A DNA stretch of 19,695 bases from positions 1-19,695 of the forward strand of contig JBIQLO010000059.1 in the NCBI GenBank assembly GCA_044464175.1, in the 5' to 3' direction. The translations under genes were made by a program, and so were the position numbers. Positions 15,023-19,695 of the stretch are shown one piece after another. The notes beneath the pieces are model-generated. The model worked only from the letters and a program-made list of their open reading frames with translations, searched no databases and had not been told where the DNA came from. The stretch is from JBIQLO01 sp044464175. Lineage in GTDB: Bacteria > Planctomycetota > Phycisphaerae > Tepidisphaerales > Tepidisphaeraceae. Every line of letters begins with the position of its first letter. Position 1 is the first letter of the stretch.

Positions 15023-15532
15023 TCACCGGCGACGACGGAGCCGCTCGCGGCGAGCGGTGTACCAAGCGAGAAAGCCAAAGATCATCGTGGAAGTCCAAAG
15101 GGGGACGGCTATGCCGCGGCGCTTGCCTACGCCGATCCCTGGGCTCAGCACCGTCTCGCCTGGCTGGACGTCGAAGATGAGGCTCAGGAAGCGGGGGCGA
15201 TCCGTGTCATAGCGTCTCAGATAAATCCGGGGCCAGTAACTACGGACGCCCAGGATCGTCTCCAATCCTCCTGGCTGCGTTTCAAACCATCCTGTCGTGC
15301 TCAATCCCACGGTGCCGTCATTGACGCGGATCTCGAATGCGCGATGGTGGACTCCAGCGAGATGGACAAAGGGCGTAGTCAACCTCATCTCGCCGCCCCC
15401 GCGCACAGACCAAATCCAAGCAATGATTGAGCAGCCGTACAGCACGATCGGGAGGCAGGTCATTCCCCGCCGCAGGAGGTGGGGGATTCGCCTGATCGCG
15501 GATCGCGCTGAGAAAAGGACAGGATTATACAT
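15023..15532 (-). CDS. Membrane-anchored hypothetical protein (planctomycete-type)
   Basis: 169 aa. An arginine-rich N-terminus (RRIPHLLRR) precedes a membrane helix (about residues 25-44). A roughly 100-residue soluble domain with WFETQPGG and RSYWPRIYLRRY follows. A second helix (about 148-163) leads to a basic ARRERLRRRR tail. The layout (helix, soluble domain, P-x-W-type segment, helix, RR tail) matches small two-helix proteins I recall as common in planctomycetes; the function is unknown. The start is uncertain: ATG 15532 has AGGAA almost touching it and a TATAAT inside its first codons, while ATG 15463 would cut into the basic leader. No partner gene is adjacent. Confidence 0.7.
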   Translation of the reverse strand: MYNPVLFSARSAIRRIPHLLRRGMTCLPIVLYGCSIIAWIWSVRGGGEMRLTTPFVHLAGVHHRAFEIRVNDGTVGLSTTGWFETQPGGLETILGVRSYWPRIYLRRYDTDRPRFLSLIFDVQPGETVLSPGIGVGKRRGIAVPLWTSTMIFGFLAWYTARRERLRRRR

Positions 15533-15625
15533 TTCCTGGCTTTTTACCTCATTCGTGTGGTCAAGAGAAATTCGGAGACGGCAGGTTGCGTAGGATCCGC
15601 GCTCCGTGGGGACCTTATATCACAT

Positions 15626-15674
15626 TGAATTTGGGATTTTGGGTTTCTGAATTTGTTTTGGATTTCGGATTGAG
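15626..15674. repeat. Degenerate heptamer tandem repeat, tract D
   Basis: Units TGAATTT, GGGATTT, TGGGTTT, CTGAATT, TGTTTTG, GATTTCG, GATTGAG. It lies 47 bases past the RNase R stop and about 94 bases upstream of the membrane protein start at 15532. Confidence 0.6.
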
Positions 15675-15721
15675 TGCATGGGGGCAGGCGGGACGCGTGC
15701 ACCACAAGAAACGAAAAATCT

Positions 15722-18052
15722 TCAGCGCCGGCGGCGGGTGGAGGGGCGTTTGCGTCGGCCGACGGCGGCTTGGCGGGGATTTGCGTTTTTGGTTTTTGGG
15801 GATTTGCCTTTGCCTTTTTTTCCGACTTCGATTCCGCGGGGGGATTGGCCGGTGGGGAGCTGGGAGATGCGCAGGTCGAGCTCTCGACGGGGCAGGTCCA
15901 CGCGGGCGACGACGACCTTGACGACGTCGCCGATACCCAGGCGCAGGCCGGTGCGCCGGCCCCGAACGACGCCGGCACGTTCATCGACATCCCACCAGTC
16001 ATCCAGCAGGTACTCGTAGCGGATCAGGCCGTCGATGAGGTAGGTTTGGATCTGGACGAAGATGCCGAAGTTGGTGATGCCGGTGATGACGCCGGGGAAT
16101 TCCTGACCCAGGCGGTCGGCCAGCAGGGTGAGAATCTTCACTTGGCGCAGTTCGCGCTCGGCATCCTCGGCCCGGCGTTCGGTGAAGCTGATGTGGCGGC
16201 CCAATTCCACCAGTTCTTCGTAGCTCGGGGCGTCGGTCAGGACGATCTTCTTTTTCTTGCGTCCCTTGGTTTTCACATTGCCGCGCGCTGCCAGATATTC
16301 ATCGAGCAGGCGGTGGATGGTCAGGTCGGCGTAGCGGCGGATGGGGGAGGTGAAGTGGCAATAGTGTTCACTGGCCAGGGCGTAATGGCCCTGGGTTTCC
16401 GGGGAGTATTCGGCGCGGGTGAGGCTCTTGAGGACGGCCAGGTTGAGGGCGAAGGATTCGGGCTTGCCGCGCACGGCGGCCAGGAGGGACTGGATGGCCG
16501 CGCGGTCCAGGTGCTTGGGGACCTTGTATCCGGCGACGTGGGCGAAGGCGCTGAGCTTGGCGCCGGCCTGGGCGTCGGGTTCGGGGTGGACGCGGCGGAG
16601 GAAGGGGACATCCAGCGAATCGAGCAGGCGGGCGACGGCCTCGTTGGCCTCGACCATGAACATTTCGATCAGGGTGTGAGTGAAGCTGGTATCCTCGGGC
16701 ACGGCATCGACGACGCGGCCGTTGTCGTCCAGCACGAGGCGGATTTCGGGCAGGTCGAGGTTGATCTGGCCCTGGGCAATGCGCCGCTTCTGCAGGCGCC
16801 TGGCCAGGGCGTTCATTTGCCCCAGGAGCTGGACGACCTGTTTGGGATAGTCCGAGAGCTTGCGGTTGCCGTCCGGGTGGGGGATTTCCTTTTCGCCGTC
16901 GATGATGGCCTGGGCCTCGATGTAGCGCAGGCGGCAGGCGCTGGTGATGATGGTGTTGGCGAAGCGCGTACGAATCGGCTTTGCATCGTCGTCGTAGGTG
17001 ATGAAGGCGCTTTTGCAGAGGCGCGGGACGCCCTCCTGAAGGGAGCAGACGCCGTTGGAGAGGATTTCCGGAAGCATGGGGATGACGTGGCCGGGGAAAT
17101 AGGCACTGTTGCCCCGGGCGCGGGCCTCCTCGTCCAGGGGGGTGCCCTGGGGGACGAACCAGCTCACATCGGCGATGTGGACGCCCAGTTCCCAATGGCC
17201 ATCCTCGTTCTGGACGAGGCTGATGGCGTCATCGTAATCCTTGGCGTCGGGGGGATCGATGGTGCAGATGGGCAGGTCGCTCAGGTCGAAGCGCTGCTCC
17301 ATCTCGGCACGGGGGTTGAAGGACTGGACGGCCTGGCGGGCCTGCTCGAGGACCTCCTCGGGGAAGGGGCCGGGGAGGTTGTGCTGGACGATGATCGACT
17401 TGAGATCGACATCCTTATCCCCTTCCTTGCCCAGAACCTCGGCGATGACGCCCTGGGCGGGCTGGCCTTCCTCGGGAAACTGGGTCAGTTCGACGACAAC
17501 CTTGGTGCCGGGCTTGATGCGGCGGGAGCCGGCGTCGGGGGTGAGGACCGGTTCGGTCAGGGCATTGCCGTCGGGCAGGACCAGCCAGCGGGTGCCCTGC
17601 TTCTGCAAGGTGCCGACGAAACGGCTGTTGCCGCGTTTGAGAATCTCGAGGATTCGCCCGGAATAGATGGCCTTGCCATCGCGCCGGCCGCGGCTGGTGA
17701 TGGTGGCGCGGACGGTGTCGCCGGTGAGGGCGCCGCCGGATTCGCCGGGGGGGATGAACAGGTCTTCGTGGCTCTGGGGATCGGTGGGGATGACGAAGCC
17801 GAAGCCGCGGCGGTTGTGGCGGTAGGTGCCGATGAAGGTGTCGCGGCGGCCGGAATCGGAGGGGAGCAGGACCGCGCCGCGGCTGCCGGAGATGACGCGT
17901 CCTTCGTGCATCATCTCGCGGAGTGCATCGCGGAAGGCGTGGTATTGGTCCTGGGGAATGTCAAGCTGCTCGGCCAGTTCGCCGGGCCGCTGGGGGCGGT
18001 AGGAGCGGGAGCCGAGGTGTTGGAGAATGCGCTGTTCGATTGGATCGGGCAT
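15722..18052 (-). CDS. rnr: Ribonuclease R (RNB-family 3'-5' exoribonuclease)
   Basis: 776 aa. Degrades structured RNA from the 3' end in the cytosol. Domains in order: winged-helix N-terminus (about 1-65), cold-shock OB domains (about 70-220), RNB catalytic domain (about 255-585), S1 domain (about 655-735), and a lysine/arginine-rich tail. The magnesium-binding aspartates are D266, D272, D274 and D275 in TIDPPDAKDYDD. HYCHFTSPIRRYADL-HR is the other RNB signature. The basic tail (KKGKGKSPK...RRKRPSTRRRR) is typical of RNase R and may aid RNA unwinding. There is no Shine-Dalgarno site. The leader is a heptamer repeat with promoter-like boxes, and a second, stronger promoter with a possible leader peptide lies about 150 bases farther up. 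Confidence 0.95.
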   Translation of the reverse strand: MPDPIEQRILQHLGSRSYRPQRPGELAEQLDIPQDQYHAFRDALREMMHEGRVISGSRGAVLLPSDSGRRDTFIGTYRHNRRGFGFVIPTDPQSHEDLFIPPGESGGALTGDTVRATITSRGRRDGKAIYSGRILEILKRGNSRFVGTLQKQGTRWLVLPDGNALTEPVLTPDAGSRRIKPGTKVVVELTQFPEEGQPAQGVIAEVLGKEGDKDVDLKSIIVQHNLPGPFPEEVLEQARQAVQSFNPRAEMEQRFDLSDLPICTIDPPDAKDYDDAISLVQNEDGHWELGVHIADVSWFVPQGTPLDEEARARGNSAYFPGHVIPMLPEILSNGVCSLQEGVPRLCKSAFITYDDDAKPIRTRFANTIITSACRLRYIEAQAIIDGEKEIPHPDGNRKLSDYPKQVVQLLGQMNALARRLQKRRIAQGQINLDLPEIRLVLDDNGRVVDAVPEDTSFTHTLIEMFMVEANEAVARLLDSLDVPFLRRVHPEPDAQAGAKLSAFAHVAGYKVPKHLDRAAIQSLLAAVRGKPESFALNLAVLKSLTRAEYSPETQGHYALASEHYCHFTSPIRRYADLTIHRLLDEYLAARGNVKTKGRKKKKIVLTDAPSYEELVELGRHISFTERRAEDAERELRQVKILTLLADRLGQEFPGVITGITNFGIFVQIQTYLIDGLIRYEYLLDDWWDVDERAGVVRGRRTGLRLGIGDVVKVVVARVDLPRRELDLRISQLPTGQSPRGIEVGKKGKGKSPKTKNANPRQAAVGRRKRPSTRRRR

Positions 18053-18057
18053 GGATT

Positions 18058-18120
18058 GGAATTATGAATGAAGAATTCGGAATTTTGAATTAGAAAATTT
18101 TAGACGAAGCGGAAAATTGG
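18058..18120. repeat. Degenerate heptamer tandem repeat, tract E
   Basis: Units in register: GGAATTA, TGAATGA, AGAATTC, GGAATTT, TGAATTA, then weaker GAAAATT, TTAGACG, AAGCGGA, AAATTGG. The tract begins six bases from the RNase R start codon. Confidence 0.7.
18061..18089 (-). promoter_or_regulatory. Promoter candidate for rnr made of heptamer units
   Basis: On the minus strand TTCAAA (18084-18089), a 17-base spacer and CATAAT (18061-18066) lie within tract E. The -10 matches five of six and the -35 four of six. The predicted start is within 0-5 bases of the rnr ATG. Confidence 0.45.
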
Positions 18121-18131
18121 AAGCACGGCTT

Positions 18132-18179
18132 TCAGGCGGTGGGCGCGGGCGCGAGGCGGATGGATTGGGCATTATTCAT
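18132..18179 (-). CDS. Possible 15-aa leader peptide upstream of rnr
   Basis: A short ORF (MNNAQSIRLAPAPTA, then TGA) has a strong ribosome site: AAAGGGGAG, three bases before its ATG. A promoter (18207-18235) sits correctly upstream. The peptide ends about 80 bases before the RNase R start, with tract E between them. No known attenuator peptide is recognised. It could be a regulatory leader, a micro-protein, or a remnant of a longer gene start. Confidence 0.4.
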   Translation of the reverse strand: MNNAQSIRLAPAPTA

Positions 18180-18206
18180 TGTCTCCCCTTTCGGATGGCA
18201 TGAGGA

Positions 18207-18235
18207 AGCATAGGGGGGCGTTTGGGTCTTGTCAA
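18207..18235 (-). promoter_or_regulatory. Promoter upstream of the leader peptide and rnr
   Basis: TTGACA (18230-18235, perfect) with a 17-base spacer to TATGCT (18207-18212). Transcription would begin near 18200 and read through the 15-codon ORF toward rnr. An ATTCCC/GGGAAT dyad lies just upstream of the -35. Confidence 0.6.
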
Positions 18236-18309
18236 GGAATCGGGGGATTCCCATTTTCGGTGCGGGAATTTCAGGCCGGGGACAGAGTGGGGCAGCAGCG
18301 CCTTTTTTT

Positions 18310-18585
18310 TCATCCTTCCACGACGCTTTTTTCAATGGGCTCAACGGTGACGCCCTGGTCGCGGAGGAACTGAAGGGCCTCGTCCAATTCGGGCTGGGGG
18401 CCCTGGAAGAGGACGGCCATGATGCCGATGGCGTTCTGCACGGAGGCCTGGCGGATATCGAAGCTGACATCGGGGAACCGGCGGCTCATGCGCCAGATGA
18501 TAGGCTGCTCGACCTGGGTCTGGGTGGGGAAGGTGAGCCAGCAGCGGCGGGATTCTGGTGGGGGGGCGGAGGCCATGGGGGGCAT
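18310..18585 (-). CDS. NIL-domain protein
   Basis: 91 aa. After a short leader, almost the whole protein is a NIL domain: RRCWLTFPTQTQVEQPIIWRM, DVSFDIRQASVQN, IGIMAVLFQGPQPELDEALQFLRDQGVTVE. This ferredoxin-like fold is found at the C-terminus of methionine-importer ATPases and in ferredoxins of sulfur metabolism. As a free domain next to a MoaD/ThiS-like protein it probably belongs to a sulfur-transfer or homocysteine/methionine route; this is inference from context. AAGG lies five bases before ATG 18585. It follows the MoaD-like gene by 178 bases on the same strand. Confidence 0.82.
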   Translation of the reverse strand: MPPMASAPPPESRRCWLTFPTQTQVEQPIIWRMSRRFPDVSFDIRQASVQNAIGIMAVLFQGPQPELDEALQFLRDQGVTVEPIEKSVVEG

Positions 18586-18649
18586 TCTACCTTGTTATCG
18601 GCTCAATATCGACGGGAATTTGGTTGCAGGGGAAATTTGGCCACCCGCC

Positions 18650-18666
18650 CGTCGCGCAAGGCGACG
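18650..18666. repeat. Short hairpin in the NIL/MoaD-like gap
   Basis: CGTCGC-GCAAG-GCGACG, a perfect 6-bp stem. A second imperfect dyad (CCGGTTCC...GGGACCGG, about 18704-18722) follows. Either may form part of the transcript between the two genes. Confidence 0.4.
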
Positions 18667-18763
18667 AGGGGGGCCGGCCAGCCTGGCGCTGCAAGAGGAT
18701 TTTCCGGTTCCGCTGGGACCGGCTTGGAGGACGAGGCGGGGTGGATTGGGGGCGTGGAAGCGC

Positions 18764-19039
18764 TCACCCGCCGGCGATGGCGGGGACGATGCTGATTTCA
18801 TCCCCCTCCTTGACGGGGGTGTCGAGGTTCTTGAGGAAACGGATGTCCTCATCGTTGAGGTAGATGTTGACGAAGCGGTTGAGCTGGTTGGGGCCCTTGA
18901 AAAGGCGGGTTTCAATGCCGGCGGCCTGTTCCTTGAGGTTGTTGAGGACCTCGGTGACGGTCGCGCCCTGGGCCTGGACGGTGTCCGCGCCGTTGGTGTA
19001 GCTGCGAAGGGGGGAGGGGATACGAACTTTGACGGCCAT
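18764..19039 (-). CDS. MoaD/ThiS-like ubiquitin-fold sulfur carrier
   Basis: 91 aa with a beta-grasp fold. It begins MAVKVRIPSPLRSYTNGADT and ends EGDEISIVPAIAGG. The C-terminal Gly-Gly is the site that is adenylated and thiocarboxylated in MoaD, ThiS and CysO-type carriers. The NRFVNIYLNDEDIRFLKNLDTPV segment is typical of the MoaD branch used with cysteine or homocysteine synthases. No E1-like (MoeB/ThiF) gene is in the window. AAAGGA six bases before ATG 19039 is a good ribosome site. The leader upstream is heptamer tract F. The neighbouring NIL protein supports a role in sulfur amino-acid synthesis rather than molybdopterin. Confidence 0.85.
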   Translation of the reverse strand: MAVKVRIPSPLRSYTNGADTVQAQGATVTEVLNNLKEQAAGIETRLFKGPNQLNRFVNIYLNDEDIRFLKNLDTPVKEGDEISIVPAIAGG

Positions 19040-19053
19040 GGTTTTCCTTTTGC

Positions 19054-19124
19054 TTGGTTGTCCGTTGCCAGTTGCCGGTTGCCAATTTTCAGTTGTCAGC
19101 TTCTCTTCACTGGCAACTGACCGG
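19054..19124. repeat. Degenerate heptamer tandem repeat, tract F
   Basis: Units TTGGTTG, TCCGTTG, CCAGTTG, CCGGTTG, CCAATTT, TCAGTTG, TCAGCTT in register. An inverted copy (TGGCAACTGA, 19111-19120) follows and could pair with CAGTTGCC. The tract begins 15 bases upstream of the MoaD-like start and is closely similar to tract A (GGCAACC units). Confidence 0.75.
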
Positions 19125-19265
19125 GGCATTATACGCCTGCCCGCGCCGGATGGAATGGCTGCGGGGGTGATTCGCGTTTTTAGCTGCTTAAGCTCGGAAC
19201 GCCGCCGGAATGGGCGGCAACGCGGAGAGGGATGGTCGCTCCCAATCCCCTCGATGAATACGGGC

Positions 19266-19300
19266 TTGCAATAAATGTCAAAATGATTACATTATTGCAA
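19266..19300. promoter_or_regulatory. AT-rich dyad upstream of the RTX-like gene, operator or promoter
   Basis: TTGCAATAA (19266-19274) and TTATTGCAA (19292-19300) are perfect inverted arms, with ATGT/ACAT continuing inward after a one-base offset. The left arm also reads as a TTGCAA -35 with TACATT 16 bases on, so a regulator could bind over the promoter. The remaining sequence between 19130 and 19484 shows only a GGCGGC...GCCGCC hairpin (about 19389-19422) and no convincing gene. Confidence 0.4.
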
Positions 19301-19484
19301 TGGTATGCGGGATGCCAAATATGCTTCGCGTGGAGGAGTCGGCCCGGCAGCGGGCGCTGATGCCCAATTAGGAGGTTGTCGCGCGGCCTTGGCGGCGGGT
19401 CTTCTCTGGAGGGCCGCCGGGGAGTGCCGGCAATCTGAACCGGCAATCGCGCCAGAGGGTATTGGCCATTATCTGGAGGCGGCC

Positions 19485-19695
19485 ATGAAGCGGATCTTAT
19501 TCCCACACCGTATCACCCTCGCTGCATGTGTATGTGTTTTGGCCGCGGTGCAGGCGGCCCGCGCCGACGACGGCACCAACGGGAATGATTTGATATTTTT
19601 TGAAGGCACCAGCGCCACCGTCTCCACCACGCTGACCAACGCTTACTCCGGCCAGTCCGTGGCAATCAGCGGCGAGTACAACGTCAACAACACCA
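19485..19695 (+). CDS. N-terminus of a secreted RTX-like / beta-rich protein (partial)
   Basis: The first 70 codons are present and open to the window edge. There is a signal peptide (MKRILFPHR..., hydrophobic core, probable cleavage after ARA). The mature start DGTNGNDLIFFEGTS resembles the GxNGNDxI of hemolysin-type calcium-binding repeats. The following TTLTNAYSGQSVAISGEYNVNNT is a beta-rich, asparagine- and threonine-rich stretch. It is probably an exported or surface protein; a PEP-CTERM tail would be typical but is outside the window. GGAGG lies six bases before the ATG. The leader may be over 180 bases if transcription starts near the 19266-19300 dyad. Confidence 0.75.
   Translation, partial: MKRILFPHRITLAACVCVLAAVQAARADDGTNGNDLIFFEGTSATVSTTLTNAYSGQSVAISGEYNVNNT

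Noticed and set aside
14885..15430. 181-codon plus-strand ORF across the hairpin cluster
   Set aside because: It begins inside the inverted repeat and is antisense to the membrane-anchored protein.
15674..18067. 797-codon plus-strand ORF opposite RNase R
   Set aside because: It is fully antisense to a protein with all RNase R motifs. Its low-complexity Ala/Gly/Asp composition is the usual mirror of GC-rich codons.
18296..18310. T-run (eight T) as a terminator
   Set aside because: It would serve only the plus strand, where no gene ends nearby, and no stable stem precedes it.
79..19124. CRISPR array
   Set aside because: The repeats are 7-base tandem units without spacers, and no cas gene is present.
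19312..19371. 19-codon ORF (MPNMLRVEES...) in the leader of the RTX-like gene
   Set aside because: No ribosome site and no conserved feature; indistinguishable from chance.

Overview
The window is high-GC bacterial chromosome with 17 intact or edge-truncated protein genes, one decayed gene fragment and one tRNA-Cys. Gene content (archaeal-type glycogen debranching enzyme, an extended OppC permease, a NagB-like/PIG-L pair, NIL-domain plus MoaD-like proteins, secreted hypotheticals) and intergenic tracts of degenerate repeats suggest the phylum Planctomycetota, probably class Phycisphaerae. This placement is inference from the gene set; no rRNA or marker gene is present to settle it.

Layout. 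1-623: start of a secreted or lipoprotein gene (minus) and a truncated, frameshifted fragment of a FN3-like family. 658-4758: OppC-type permease and a three-PAS hybrid histidine kinase (plus). 4793-7121: an unlisted 59-aa membrane protein and a glycogen debranching enzyme (minus). 7262-8449: a WaaG-like glycosyltransferase divergent from it. 8505-9384: tRNA-Cys followed closely by the iron-sulfur subunit of succinate dehydrogenase/fumarate reductase. 9474-10565: a fusion of an adenylate-kinase-like P-loop domain with a nucleoside 2-deoxyribosyltransferase-like domain. 10712-13192: a minus-strand run (putative leaderless small ORF, PIG-L deacetylase, NagB-like protein, QueD) behind a near-consensus promoter. 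13345-13998: a divergent QueC paralogue that appears leaderless. 14115-15532: a secreted helical protein and a membrane-anchored protein that converge on a cluster of hairpins. 15722-19039: RNase R with a possible 15-aa leader peptide, a NIL-domain protein and a MoaD/ThiS-like protein (minus). 19485-end: start of a secreted RTX-like protein.

The most unusual feature is not a gene. Six intergenic tracts are imperfect tandem heptamers (period 7, different sequence at each site). All six lie upstream of minus-strand genes, in four cases within about 15 bases of the start codon. At RNase R the repeat units themselves make a plausible promoter, so the tracts look like a recurring type of 5' leader. 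Two divergent promoters at 13164-13338 place the start codon at the predicted transcription start, which suggests leaderless transcripts in this organism.
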